NCBI GenBank assembly: GCA_035645145.1
Contig: DASQNC010000016.1
Span: 1-64,000 of the forward strand
DNA length: 64,000 nt
From: Azospirillaceae bacterium
Lineage (GTDB): Bacteria; Pseudomonadota; Alphaproteobacteria; Azospirillales; Azospirillaceae
Direction: 5' to 3'
Part shown: positions 44,849 to 55,971 of the stretch, one piece after another
How positions within the stretch are numbered: the stretch's first letter is position 1
Layout of the letters: each line of letters opens with the position of its first letter
The notes under the pieces: model-generated
Databases searched by the model: none
Told to the model about the DNA's origin: nothing
The model's input: the letters and a program-made list of their open reading frames with translations, nothing else
Made by a program: the position numbers and the translations under genes

Positions 44849-45871
44849 ATGTCGGCGTCCCCTCACCGCACCGACGTCGCGATCATCGGCGCCGGCCCTG
44901 TCGGCCTCTTCGCGATCTTCGAATGCGGCATGCTCCGCCTCAAGTGCCACGTGATCGATGCGCTGGACATGGTGGGCGGCCAATGCGCCGCGCTTTATCC
45001 GGAAAAACCCATCTACGACATCCCGGGGCACCCTGCCATCGACGCGGCGGCGCTGATCGACAATCTGGCCCGGCAGGCCGAACCGTTCGCCCCCGTCTAC
45101 CACCTGGGCCAGCAGGTGATGCGGCTGGAGCGCACGCCCGAGGACCGCTGGCTGCTGGAGACCAGCACCGGCACCCGGATCGATGCGAAGTGCGTGGTGC
45201 TGGCCGCCGGGGTCGGCGCTTTCGGCCCGAACAAGCCGCCGCTCGACGGCATCGAAGCGTACGAGGGCACCTCGGTCTTCTACATGGTCAAGCGCCGCCA
45301 GGACTTCGCGGGCAAGCGCGTGGTGATCGCCGGCGGCGGCGACAGCGCCGTTGACTGGGCCATCTCGCTGTCCGAGGTGGCGAAATCGGTCCAGGTCGTG
45401 CACCGCCGGCCCAAGTTCCGCGCCGCCCCCGAAAGCGCCGCCCGGATGGAGGAATTGGCGAAGCAGGGACGGATCGAACTGGTGGTGCCCTACCAGCTCG
45501 ATGGGCTGGAGGGCGACGGGCGGCAACTGTCCGGGGTGCGAGTCGCCGATCTGGACGGCAACACGCGGCTGCTGGAAGCCAACGTCCTGCTGCCCTTCTT
45601 CGGGCTGGCCATGAACCTCGGGCCGATCGCCGACTGGGGCCTGAACCTGGAGCGCAACCACATCACCGTGGACCCGCTGACCATGGCCACCAACGCGCCG
45701 GGCGTCTTCGCCATCGGCGACATCGCCACATACCCGAAGAAATTGAAACTGATCCTGTGCGGCTTCCACGAGGCCGCCATGGCGTCCCATGCGGTCTTCC
45801 CGCTGGTCCACCCCGGCGAAGTGCTGCACTTCGAGTATTCCACGACCAAGGGCGTTCCCGGGGCGGCGTGA
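44849..45871 (+). CDS. Ferredoxin(flavodoxin)-NADP reductase, thioredoxin-reductase-like
   Basis: 340 residues. FAD loop VAIIGAGPVGLFAIFECG (N-terminus) and NADP loop VVIAGGGDSAVDWAISLSE (about 154-172). It lacks the CxxC of thioredoxin reductase, placing it with the YumC-type ferredoxin-NADP reductases. The C-terminal FAIGDIATYPKKLKLILCGF block binds FAD. It moves electrons between NADPH and ferredoxin or flavodoxin. Divergent from tsaE. Confidence 0.92.
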   Translation: MSASPHRTDVAIIGAGPVGLFAIFECGMLRLKCHVIDALDMVGGQCAALYPEKPIYDIPGHPAIDAAALIDNLARQAEPFAPVYHLGQQVMRLERTPEDRWLLETSTGTRIDAKCVVLAAGVGAFGPNKPPLDGIEAYEGTSVFYMVKRRQDFAGKRVVIAGGGDSAVDWAISLSEVAKSVQVVHRRPKFRAAPESAARMEELAKQGRIELVVPYQLDGLEGDGRQLSGVRVADLDGNTRLLEANVLLPFFGLAMNLGPIADWGLNLERNHITVDPLTMATNAPGVFAIGDIATYPKKLKLILCGFHEAAMASHAVFPLVHPGEVLHFEYSTTKGVPGAA

Positions 45872-46040
45872 CCGGGGCGCCACACCTGCTGCAGGCGGAG
45901 ATTGCCGGGCGGCCGGCGGCGCGGATAAGGTTTCAGAACCCGGATGGCATGCCACCGGGTGCTTCCACCCAGGGTTCCCTGCCCGAGGACGCGCCGATGC
46001 CAGCCCGCTCTCCCAACGCTCCGCGTACCGCAAGGACCCC

Positions 46041-46772
46041 ATGACCCGGATCACCCGTGCCATCGTGCTTGCGGCCGGTCTCGGCCTGCGCCTGCGCCCT
46101 CTCACCGACAGCCGGCCCAAGGCACTGGTGGAAGTCGGCAAGCGGCCGCTGATCGACCACGCGCTGGACCAGTTGGCGGCCGGCGGGGTCGAGGAGGTGG
46201 TGGTCAACCTGCACCACCACGCCGACATGCTGGCGACCCATCTGGCGGACCGCGCCACCCCGAAGATCACCCTGTCCCGCGAGCCGCAGCTCATGGGCAC
46301 CGGCGGCGGCATCCGCAAGGCGCTGCCGCTTCTGGGTGCGGACCCGTTCTTCGCGGTGGATTGCGACACGCTGCGGCTGGACGGCCCCACCCCGGCACTG
46401 CGCCGGATGGCCGAAGCCTGGGATCCCGACCGCATGGATGCTCTGATTCTCGCGGCGCCGACCGCCAAGGGCATCGGCATGCCCGATCATGGCGTCCTGT
46501 TCCTGGACCCCGAGGGACGGGCGCGGCTGCCCGGCGAAAGCGAGATCGCCCCCTACGCCTTCGCCTCGGTCCAGTTGCTGTCCCCGGCGCTGGTCGCCAA
46601 GCGGACGGAGGAGCCCTTCTCCTACAAGGAGCTGTGGCGCTTGGCCGAGGCCGAAGGCCGCTTGTGGGGCATGGTCCATGACGGCGCCTGCCTGCAGGTT
46701 CTGACCCCGGAGTCGGTCGAGGAAGCCGACGCACTCCTCGACGAACGGATGGCGCGCTGGGTCGAGCCGTGA
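46041..46772 (+). CDS. MurU-like nucleotidyltransferase
   Basis: 243 residues. N-terminal nucleotide-binding signature VLAAGLGLRLRPLTDSRPKALVEVG (first half residues 9-23) and the VDCDTLR metal region. It matches N-acetylmuramate-1-phosphate uridylyltransferase (MurU), which with the kinase AmgK bypasses early peptidoglycan synthesis; other sugar-phosphate nucleotidyltransferases are possible. No amgK lies next to it in this window. It overlaps addB by 4 bp. Confidence 0.82.
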   Translation: MTRITRAIVLAAGLGLRLRPLTDSRPKALVEVGKRPLIDHALDQLAAGGVEEVVVNLHHHADMLATHLADRATPKITLSREPQLMGTGGGIRKALPLLGADPFFAVDCDTLRLDGPTPALRRMAEAWDPDRMDALILAAPTAKGIGMPDHGVLFLDPEGRARLPGESEIAPYAFASVQLLSPALVAKRTEEPFSYKELWRLAEAEGRLWGMVHDGACLQVLTPESVEEADALLDERMARWVEP

Positions 46773-49759
46773 ACGACGCGGCACCGGGCCTCTACACCAT
46801 CCCGGCGGGCACCCCCTTCGTCGACGCGCTGGCCGCGGGATTGGAAGACTTATCCCCGGGCGACCCGCTGGGCCTTGCCCGCGTCACCGTCCTTCTGCCC
46901 AACCGCCGGGCCGCGCGCTCCCTGCGCGAGGCGTTCCTGCGCCGGTCGGGCGGGCGGCCGCTGCTGCTGCCGCGCATGATGCCGCTGGGCGACATCGATC
47001 CGGGCGAACTGGTGCTTGCCGCGGGGCTCGACCTGCCACCGGTCATGCCGGAGCTGCGCCGCCGCCTCCTGCTGGCCCGGCTGGTGATGCAACGCAAGGA
47101 CCTGGCCACCCTGCCCGGCCAGGCGGTGGCGTTGGCGGGCGAGCTGGGGCGGCTGCTGGACAGGGTGGTGACCGAACGCGCCGATTGGGCCGGCCTGTCC
47201 GCCCTGGTGCCCGAGGATTATGCGGAGCACTGGCAACGCACCATCGCGTTCCTGGAAATCGTCAGCCGGGTCTGGCCGGACGTGCTGGCGGAGGAAGGCG
47301 CCATCGACGCCGCCGACCACCGCAACCGGCTGCTGGAAGGGCTGGCCGCCCACTGGCGCGTCAACCCGCCCGACGGCTGGGTGGTCGCGGCCGGCTCCAC
47401 CGGGTCGGCGCCGGCAACCGCCGACCTGATGGACACCATCGCCCGCCTGCCCCGCGGCATGATCGTGCTGCCGGGATTGGACCGGCATCTGGACGAGGCG
47501 TCCTGGGACGAGGTCGCCGCGGACGAAGCCCACCCGCAGCACGGGCTCTGCCGTCTGCTGGCCCGCCTGGGGGCCACGCGGCGCGACGTGCGGGACTGGC
47601 CGGCCGCCCGGGGCACCGAGCCGGAAACCACCCGCGGCCGCGCCGTGCTTCTGGCCGAGGCCATGCGGCCGGCGGCAACGACCGACGCTTGGCGCGAGCG
47701 GCCCGTCATCCACGACGGCGCATTGGCCGGGCTGGTGCGGGTCGACTGTCCGGCCCCCCAGGACGAGGCGACGGTCATCGCGCTCCTGATGCGGGAGACG
47801 CTGGAGACGCCGGGCAGGACGTGCGCCCTGGTGACGCCCGACCGCCCGCTCGCCCGGCGGGTGGCGGCGGCGCTTCGCCGCTGGGGTGTGGATGTCGACG
47901 ATTCCGCCGGCCGGCCGCTGCGCGACACGCCTGTCGGCGCCTATCTGCGGCTGGTGGCCGACTGCGCGCTGGCCCAGGCGGCCCCCGTGGCACTGCTGTC
48001 CCTGCTGAAGCACCCGCTGGCATCGGGCGGGCGATCCCAGCCCGTGTTCCGGTCGCTGGTTCGTGCGTTGGAAATGGCCGTCCTGCGCGGACCGAAGCCG
48101 GGGCCGGGCTTCGAAGGGCTGCGCCAAGCCCTGCGGTCGCCCGACGCACGGTTCGGCCGCGAGCACGGCCGGGACGAGCTGCTGGCCTTCGTCGACGACC
48201 TGGACACCCGGCTGGGCCCGCTGACCGCCCTGCTGACCAGCCCGGCGCAGCCGCCGGAGGCGGTGCTGGAAGCGCACATGGCCGCGGCCGAGGCACTGGC
48301 CGACGCCGAGGACACCCCCGGACAGGAGGGAGCCGGCCCGCTGCGCCTGTGGCGGCACGAGGACGGCGAGGCCGCGGCCGCCCTGGTGGCCGAGATCGCC
48401 GAGGCGATCCGCGGCTTCCCGGCCGTGGAGGGGACCGACTACCCGCCCCTGTTCGAGGCGCTGATCGCCGGGGCCGTGGTCCGGCCGCGCTACGGCCTGC
48501 ACCCGCGGCTGCACGTCCTCGGCCTGCTGGAAGCGCGGCTCCAGCATTTCGACCGCATGATCCTGGGTGGGTTGAACGAGGGGGTCTGGCCCGCGGACCC
48601 GGCCATCGACCCCTGGATGTCGCGTCCGATGCGCAAGGCCTTCGGCCTGCCGGCCCCCGAACGCGAGGTGGGTCTGGCCGCCCACGACTTCGTGCAGGCG
48701 GCCTCGTGCGCGGAGGTCTTCCTGACCCGCGCCGACCGGGCGGGCGGGGCGCCGACGGTGCCGGCGCGCTGGCTGACACGGCTCGACACGGCCATCAAGG
48801 CGGCCGGGCTGGACCCCGGCGCGCTCCGCCGCGACGGCCGGCCCTGGCTGGCCCGCGCCCGTGCGCTCGACCGTCCGGCCGAGGTGCGCGCCATCGCCCC
48901 GCCGGCCCCCTGCCCGCCGGTGGCGCTGCGCCCGCGCGCCCTGTCGGTGACGCAGATCGAGACCTGGATGCGCGACCCCTATGCCATCCACGCGCGCTGG
49001 GTGCTGAAGCTGAAGCCGCTCGAACCGCTGGAGGCCGATCCCGGCGCCGCGGAACGGGGCACCTTCATCCACACCGCGCTGGACGCCTTCGTGCGGGCAC
49101 ACCCGGTGGGCGAGCTGCCGCCGGACGCCTTGGACCGGCTGCTGGCGGCGGGGGTCGAGGCCTTCGGGCCGGCGCTGGGGCGGCCGGAGGTCTGGTCCTT
49201 CTGGTGGCCGCGGTTCGAACGGGTGGCGCAATGGTTCCTGGAGCGGGAGCGCGAGCGGCGCCTTTACGCCGTCACCGTTGCGACCGAGGTCGAAGGCGGC
49301 CTGACCGTTGACGGTCTTGCGGGGCCTTTCACGGTCCGCGGCAAGGCCGACCGCATCGACCGGCTGGCGGACGGAACCCTGTCGATCATCGACTACAAGA
49401 CCGGCGGCGTGCCCGGCGCGGCCGACGTGCGCGCCGGCCTGTCGCCCCAGTTGCCGCTGGAGGCCGCGATGGCCGCGGCGGGCGGCTTTGCCGGCGTGCC
49501 GGCGGGCCCGGTGGGCGAGCTGGCGTTCTGGCGCCTGACCGGCGGCGATCCGCCCGGCGAGGTGAAGGCCCTGCGCGAAGAGGCGATGGAACTGGCGGCG
49601 GCGGCACGGACGGGGCTGGAAGCATTGGTGCGGCTGTTCGACGATCCCGCCACGCCCTACCGCGCGGTGCCGCGGCCGGCCCACGCCCCGCGCTTCAGCG
49701 ACTATGCCCACCTGGCCCGGGTGCAGGAGTGGGCGGTCGCCGCGGATGGCGGGGAGTGA
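46769..49759 (+). CDS. addB: Double-strand break repair protein AddB (alphaproteobacterial type)
   Basis: 996 residues. A helicase-like but degenerate N-terminus (VTVLLPNRRAARSLREAFL, without a Walker A GKT), and a C-terminal RecB-type nuclease domain with ERGTFIHTALDAFV (about 768-781) and the D-x-K motif in LSIIDYKTGG. The C-terminus contains no cysteines, so the iron-sulfur cluster of Bacillus AddB is absent. With AddA it processes DNA ends for RecA. GTG start overlapping the upstream stop (46769-46772); addA starts 11 bp downstream. Confidence 0.93.
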   Translation: MNDAAPGLYTIPAGTPFVDALAAGLEDLSPGDPLGLARVTVLLPNRRAARSLREAFLRRSGGRPLLLPRMMPLGDIDPGELVLAAGLDLPPVMPELRRRLLLARLVMQRKDLATLPGQAVALAGELGRLLDRVVTERADWAGLSALVPEDYAEHWQRTIAFLEIVSRVWPDVLAEEGAIDAADHRNRLLEGLAAHWRVNPPDGWVVAAGSTGSAPATADLMDTIARLPRGMIVLPGLDRHLDEASWDEVAADEAHPQHGLCRLLARLGATRRDVRDWPAARGTEPETTRGRAVLLAEAMRPAATTDAWRERPVIHDGALAGLVRVDCPAPQDEATVIALLMRETLETPGRTCALVTPDRPLARRVAAALRRWGVDVDDSAGRPLRDTPVGAYLRLVADCALAQAAPVALLSLLKHPLASGGRSQPVFRSLVRALEMAVLRGPKPGPGFEGLRQALRSPDARFGREHGRDELLAFVDDLDTRLGPLTALLTSPAQPPEAVLEAHMAAAEALADAEDTPGQEGAGPLRLWRHEDGEAAAALVAEIAEAIRGFPAVEGTDYPPLFEALIAGAVVRPRYGLHPRLHVLGLLEARLQHFDRMILGGLNEGVWPADPAIDPWMSRPMRKAFGLPAPEREVGLAAHDFVQAASCAEVFLTRADRAGGAPTVPARWLTRLDTAIKAAGLDPGALRRDGRPWLARARALDRPAEVRAIAPPAPCPPVALRPRALSVTQIETWMRDPYAIHARWVLKLKPLEPLEADPGAAERGTFIHTALDAFVRAHPVGELPPDALDRLLAAGVEAFGPALGRPEVWSFWWPRFERVAQWFLERERERRLYAVTVATEVEGGLTVDGLAGPFTVRGKADRIDRLADGTLSIIDYKTGGVPGAADVRAGLSPQLPLEAAMAAAGGFAGVPAGPVGELAFWRLTGGDPPGEVKALREEAMELAAAARTGLEALVRLFDDPATPYRAVPRPAHAPRFSDYAHLARVQEWAVAADGGE

Positions 49760-49769
49760 GGCCACGGCG

Positions 49770-52700
49770 ATGACCATACTCGATCAGGCCGCCACCGGCC
49801 CCGTCGCCATCGACCCCACCGTCCTGCAACGGCGGGCGTCCGATCCGGCCGCGTCGGTGTGGGTCGGCGCGTCCGCGGGGACCGGCAAGACCAAGGTCCT
49901 GACCGACCGGGTGCTGCGGCTGATGCTGGCCGGCACGCCGCCCCACCGCATCCTGTGCATCACCTTCACCAAGGCCGCCGCCGCCGAGATGGCGAACCGG
50001 ATCAACGCCACGCTCGGCGATTGGGCCGCCCTGCCCGAAGCGGATCTGGCGGCGCGGCTGGCCGACCTCGGTGGCGAGCGCCCCGAACCGGAACGGGTGG
50101 TCAAGGCCCGGCGGCTGTTCGCCGAGGTGGTGGACTGTCCGGGCGGGATGCGGATCCTGACCATCCACGCCTTCGCCCAATCCCTGCTGCGCCGCTTCCC
50201 GCTGGAGGCCGAGCTTCCGCCCAACTTCGAGGTGATGGACGAGCGCAACGCCGCCGAACTCCTGTGGGAGGCCCGGCGCGTCGTCCTGGTCAAGGCGCGC
50301 GAGGAGCCCGATACCCCGCTGGGAACCGCAGTGGCCCGGATCGCCGCGGCCGTCAGCGAGGACGAATTCGCCGACCTGCTGGCGGAGCTGGCACGCGAGC
50401 GCGGACGGCTGGACCAGGCCTTCGCCGATGGTGGGCTCGACGGCGCCATCGCGGAATTGCGCCGGCACCTGGGCCTTGAACCGGGCGAAACGGTGGAAAG
50501 CCTGCTCGCGGCGGCGTGCGCCGACGGGGCCTTCGACGTGGCCGGGCTGCGCGAGGCCTGCCGCGCCCTGGCCGGCGGCTCCAAGACCGATACGGAGCGG
50601 GCCGAAGGCATCGGGCGCTGGCTGGAGGATGCCGCCGCGCGGACCCTGAACTGGACCGCCTATCTCCGGAACTACCTCACCGCCGAAGGCGAGGTGCGCA
50701 AGACGCTGGCGACCAAGAAGGTCGCCGACGGGTTCCCGGCCGCGGTGGCGGCGCTGGAGGCCGAGGCCGCCCGTCTGATCGCCGTGGCGGCAAAACTGCG
50801 GTCGGCGCAGGTCGCCGCCTACACCGAGTCCCTGCTGGTCCTGGGCGACGCCCTGACCGGCCGCTATCGCCGGCTGAAGGAGCAGCGCGCGCAGCTCGAT
50901 TTCGACGACCTGATCCTGAAGGCACGGGACCTGCTGGAGCGGCCGGGCGTGGCCCCATGGGTGCTGTTCAAGCTCGACGGCGGCATCGACCATCTGCTGA
51001 TCGACGAGGCGCAGGACACCAACCCCGACCAGTGGGCGGTGGCCCGGCTGCTGGCCGAGGAGTTCTTCAGCGGCCTTGGCGCGCGCGAGCCGTTGCGCAC
51101 CCTGTTCGTGGTGGGCGACGAGAAGCAGTCGATCTTCAGCTTCCAGCGTGCCGATCCGGCGGAATTCCTGCGCATGCGGCGCCATTTCGCCGAACGTTGC
51201 GAGGCCGCGGGCACGCCGTTGCGCGTGGTCGATCTGGCGGTCTCGTTCCGGTCGGTCGGGGCCGTGCTGAAATGCGTGGACGCGGTGTTCGCCGAGCCGG
51301 CCGCGCGCGACGGCGTGCTGTCGGACCCGGACGCCCGGATCGAGCACCTGCCCTTCCGACGGCTGCACGGCGGCGAGGTGGAGCTGTGGCCCCCCGTGGT
51401 GCCCGAGGATGATCCGGCGGAACCCGAACCGTGGGCGCCGCCGGTCACACCGGAACGCGGCACCAGCCCCCAGGCCCGCCTCGCCCATGTGGTCGCGGCC
51501 CGGATCGCCAATTGGATCCAGGAGGGCAACGAGCTTCCCGCCCGTGGCCGTCTGGTCCGGGCCGACGACGTGATGGTGCTGGTGCGCCGGCGCAGCGCCT
51601 TCGTCGTGGAACTGGTGCGCGCGCTCAAGGAGCGGCGGGTGGCGGTGGCCGGCGTGGACCGCATGGTCCTGACCGGCCAGTTGCCGGTGCAGGACCTGCT
51701 GGCGCTTGGGCAGTTCCTGCTGCTGCCCGAGGACGACCTGACCCTGGCCGTGGTCCTGAAGACCCCGCTGGTGGGGCTGGGCGAGGACGAGCTGCTGGAT
51801 CTCGCGGCCGGACGGCGGGGCACCTTATGGCAGGCTTTGCAGGCGCGTTCGCACGAACCGGTGTTCGCGCCGGCCCATGCCTGGCTCAAGGCCCTGATGG
51901 CGCGGGCCGACTTTGCCCCGCCCTATGAGCTGTTCGCCGGGATCCTGGGCGGTGCCTGCCCGGCCGATCCCAAGGGCAGCGGCCGGCGGGCGATGCTGCG
52001 GCGCCTGGGCCCCGATGCCGAGGATCCGCTGGACGAGTTCCTGACCGCGTGCCTCGCGTTCGAGACCACCAACCCGCCCTCCCTCCAGGGTTTCCTGCAC
52101 TGGCTCCAGGCCAGCGAGGCGGAGATCAAGCGCGAGCTGGAACAGGCCGGCGGCGCCGTCCGCATCATGACGGTCCACGGGTCCAAGGGCCTGCAGGCGC
52201 CGGTCGTGGTGCTGCCCGACACGCTGGCCGCCCCCGACCAGAGCCCGCCGATCCTGTGGCCCCACGGCGGGGACGGTCGGCGCGTGCCGCTGTGGGCGCC
52301 GCGCCGGGCCATGGAGGACGCCGCCTGCCGGCGTGCCCGCGCCCAGGCCGACCAGCGCCGCGACCAGGAATACCGGCGGCTCCTCTACGTGGCCCTGACC
52401 CGGGCCGAGGACCGGCTCGTGGTCTGCGGTTACCAAGGCCGTCGGGCCCCGGCCCCAAGCTGCTGGTACCGTCTGGTGGAGGGCGCCTTGTCGCGGATCG
52501 CCGAGGCCTGCGCCTTCGACTTCGGCGCCCTGTCGCCGCTGGGCTGGGCGGGCCCCGGATGGCGCTATCACGAGGCGCAGGCGACCACGCCCGTGGACAA
52601 GCGCGGCCACGCCGCCACCGGCATCGGCGATGCGGGGGAATTGCCGGCCTGGGCCCTGGCCCCGGCGCCCGACGAGCCGACACCCAGCCGGCCGTTGACG

Positions 52701-53261
52701 CCGTCCCGGCCCAGCGAACCCGAACCGGCCGTCCGCTCGCCCCTGGGCCGGGAGGACGAGGCGTGGCGCTTCCGCCGCGGCCTGCTGATCCACCGGCTGT
52801 TGCAGACCCTGCCCGATTTGGCCCCCGACCGCCGTGCCGAGGCCGGCGCCCGCTTCCTCGCCAGCCCGCAGCACCGGCTGGATCCGGCCCGGCAGGCCGC
52901 ACTCCTGGCCGAGGTGCTGGCGGTGCTGGACGATCCCCGGTTCGCCCGCGTCTTCGGTCCCGGCAGCCTGGCCGAGGTGCCGGTGGTGGGCCGGATCGGG
53001 GACAAGGTGCTGTCCGGCCAGATCGACCGCGTCCTGGTGACGGACGAGGCGGTCTGGATCGTGGATTTCAAGACCAACCGCCCACCGCCCAGCGCGGTCC
53101 GGGACGTGGCGCCGGTCTACCTGGGGCAGATGGCCGCCTATCGCGCCGCCGTCTCCACCATATGGCCGGGCCGTCCCGTCCGCTGCGCGCTGTTGTGGAC
53201 GGATGCGCCGCGGCTGATGGAGCTGCCGGACGCGGTGCTCGACGGGATCGCGGTGGGATGA
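49770..53261 (+). CDS. addA: AddA helicase-nuclease
   Basis: 1163 residues. UvrD/Rep-type helicase: Walker A VGASAGTGKTKVLTD (about 31-45), motif II HLLIDEAQDTNPDQW, motif III VVGDEKQSIFSFQ, motif V HGSKGLQAPVVVLPD, motif VI YVALTRAEDRL. The C-terminal RecB nuclease domain has RRGLLIHRLLQTLPD and the catalytic D-x-K in WIVDFKTNRPP. It is the motor and second nuclease of AddAB. The ATG at 49770 is chosen; an in-frame ATG at 49746 is possible. trxA follows. Confidence 0.95.
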   Translation: MTILDQAATGPVAIDPTVLQRRASDPAASVWVGASAGTGKTKVLTDRVLRLMLAGTPPHRILCITFTKAAAAEMANRINATLGDWAALPEADLAARLADLGGERPEPERVVKARRLFAEVVDCPGGMRILTIHAFAQSLLRRFPLEAELPPNFEVMDERNAAELLWEARRVVLVKAREEPDTPLGTAVARIAAAVSEDEFADLLAELARERGRLDQAFADGGLDGAIAELRRHLGLEPGETVESLLAAACADGAFDVAGLREACRALAGGSKTDTERAEGIGRWLEDAAARTLNWTAYLRNYLTAEGEVRKTLATKKVADGFPAAVAALEAEAARLIAVAAKLRSAQVAAYTESLLVLGDALTGRYRRLKEQRAQLDFDDLILKARDLLERPGVAPWVLFKLDGGIDHLLIDEAQDTNPDQWAVARLLAEEFFSGLGAREPLRTLFVVGDEKQSIFSFQRADPAEFLRMRRHFAERCEAAGTPLRVVDLAVSFRSVGAVLKCVDAVFAEPAARDGVLSDPDARIEHLPFRRLHGGEVELWPPVVPEDDPAEPEPWAPPVTPERGTSPQARLAHVVAARIANWIQEGNELPARGRLVRADDVMVLVRRRSAFVVELVRALKERRVAVAGVDRMVLTGQLPVQDLLALGQFLLLPEDDLTLAVVLKTPLVGLGEDELLDLAAGRRGTLWQALQARSHEPVFAPAHAWLKALMARADFAPPYELFAGILGGACPADPKGSGRRAMLRRLGPDAEDPLDEFLTACLAFETTNPPSLQGFLHWLQASEAEIKRELEQAGGAVRIMTVHGSKGLQAPVVVLPDTLAAPDQSPPILWPHGGDGRRVPLWAPRRAMEDAACRRARAQADQRRDQEYRRLLYVALTRAEDRLVVCGYQGRRAPAPSCWYRLVEGALSRIAEACAFDFGALSPLGWAGPGWRYHEAQATTPVDKRGHAATGIGDAGELPAWALAPAPDEPTPSRPLTPSRPSEPEPAVRSPLGREDEAWRFRRGLLIHRLLQTLPDLAPDRRAEAGARFLASPQHRLDPARQAALLAEVLAVLDDPRFARVFGPGSLAEVPVVGRIGDKVLSGQIDRVLVTDEAVWIVDFKTNRPPPSAVRDVAPVYLGQMAAYRAAVSTIWPGRPVRCALLWTDAPRLMELPDAVLDGIAVG

Positions 53262-53412
53262 CGGGCATCGATCGCGGCCCGTGCCCCGGATGCCATGCAC
53301 CGGTGGCAACCCAGCCCCGGCTTGACCGTTCCGGGACGGCGCCCCTAAGTATGGATGGCATGGCAACGCGGCCCACCAGCAGTTGGACCGCTTGGGCTCG
53401 CGGAGGAATTCA

Positions 53413-53736
53413 ATGAGCGCGACGACGAAGATCACGGACGCCAGCTTTGAAAACGACGTACTGAAGGCGTCGGGTCCGGTGCTGGTGGATTTCTGGGCCG
53501 AATGGTGCGGCCCCTGCAAGATGATCGCCCCGGCGCTCGACGAGCTGGCGGCCCAGATGCAGGGCAAGCTGACCGTCGCCAAGCTGAACATCGACGACAA
53601 TCCGTCCACGCCGACCAAGTACGGCGTGCGCGGCATCCCGACGCTGATGATCTTCAAGAACGGCCAGGTTGCCGCCACCAAGATCGGCGCCCTGCCCAAG
53701 CAGCAGCTCATCGACTGGGTGAAGTCGGTCGTCTGA
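53413..53736 (+). CDS. trxA: Thioredoxin
   Basis: 107 residues, single thioredoxin fold. The redox pair is WCGPC (C32, C35), and the cis-proline lies in [12 protein letters not shown] at 53413 follows a strong ggagg site. General disulfide reductase. A hairpin terminator follows (53765-53797). Confidence 0.97.
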   Translation: MSATTKITDASFENDVLKASGPVLVDFWAEWCGPCKMIAPALDELAAQMQGKLTVAKLNIDDNPSTPTKYGVRGIPTLMIFKNGQVAATKIGALPKQQLIDWVKSVV

Positions 53737-53764
53737 ACAACGGCGGCCCCGGCCGATCCCCGCA

Positions 53765-53797
53765 CGCCCCGCGGCTGGTCCGCGGGGCGCTTCGATT
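53765..53797 (+). terminator. Probable terminator of trxA
   Basis: 10-bp perfect stem cgccccgcgg/ccgcggggcg (53765-53774 with 53780-53789), loop ctggt, followed by the moderately T-rich cttcgattt. Confidence 0.6.
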
Positions 53798-53885
53798 TGC
53801 CCGCGGCCTGCCACCCCGCCCCCTTGGCCTGGGGGACCTGCACCGCTATGGTGCGCCCTCCCGAACGGCGGAACGGTCCGCACCC

Positions 53886-55099
<1,214 letters not shown>

Positions 55100-55103
<4 letters not shown>

Positions 55104-55942
55104 CGGCACCGCTGGTTCCGGGCCGTATCGAGCGGCGGTTCGAGGCACTGCGGCGGGAAGGCCGCGCCGCGCTGGTCACGTTCGTGACCGCGGGCGACCC
55201 CGATCCCGCGACGTCGGCCGCCCTCCTGGCGGGCCTGCCGGCCGCCGGCGCCGACGTGATCGAGATCGGCATGCCCTTCACCGATCCGATGGCCGACGGG
55301 CCGTCGATCCAGGCGGCGAGCCTGCGGGCCCTGAAGGCCGGGCAAACCCTCGCGAAGACCCTGGCGATGGTGGCCGATTTCCGCCGCACGGACGCGGACA
55401 CGCCCATCGTGCTCATGGGCTACTACAACCCCATCCACAATTACGGCGTGGACCGTTTCCTGAAGGATGCGGTGGCGGCCGGCGTGGACGGGTTGATCGT
55501 CGTGGACCTGCCGCCGGAAGAGGACGCGGAGCTTTGCCTGCCGGCCCTGGCCGCCGGGATCCGCTTCATCCGCCTCGCCACCCCGACGACGGACGAGGTG
55601 CGGTTGCCGGCCGTGCTCGCCAACACCGCCGGCTTCGTCTACTACGTCTCCGTCACCGGGATCACCGGAGGGGCGTCCGCCGACGCCGCGGTGGTGGCAC
55701 AGGCGGTCGCACGGCTGAAGCGGCATACCGACCTGCCGGTGGCGGTGGGCTTCGGCATCCGCACGCCGGAGGCCGCGGCCGCCGTCGCCCGTGTCGCCGA
55801 CGCCGCGGTGGTCGGATCGGCCATCGTGGACCGGGTGCAGGCCGGCCTGGATGCCGCCGGCCGGGCCAGACCGGGCCTGGCGGACGATGTCCTGGGCTTC
55901 GTCCGGTCGCTTTCCCACGGTGTGCGCACCGCGCGCGCCTGA
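55100..55942 (+). CDS. trpA: Tryptophan synthase alpha chain
   Basis: 280 residues, TIM barrel. It splits indole-3-glycerol phosphate to indole, which is channelled to TrpB. The catalytic glutamate is in [18 protein letters not shown] and the catalytic aspartate in [10 protein letters not shown]; the phosphate-binding VAVGFGI and VVGSAIV blocks are present. GTG start overlapping the trpB stop. accD follows 29 bp later. Confidence 0.97.
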
Positions 55943-55971
55943 TCAGAGTTTCGCAGCGGAATACACCTCAG

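Noticed and set aside
44849-45871. Thioredoxin reductase
   Set aside because: The redox CxxC of thioredoxin reductase is missing; the protein fits YumC-type ferredoxin-NADP reductases.
46850-49777. 975-codon minus-strand frame opposite addB
   Set aside because: Antisense shadow rich in Q, G, R and H; AddB in the plus frame carries the conserved nuclease motif.
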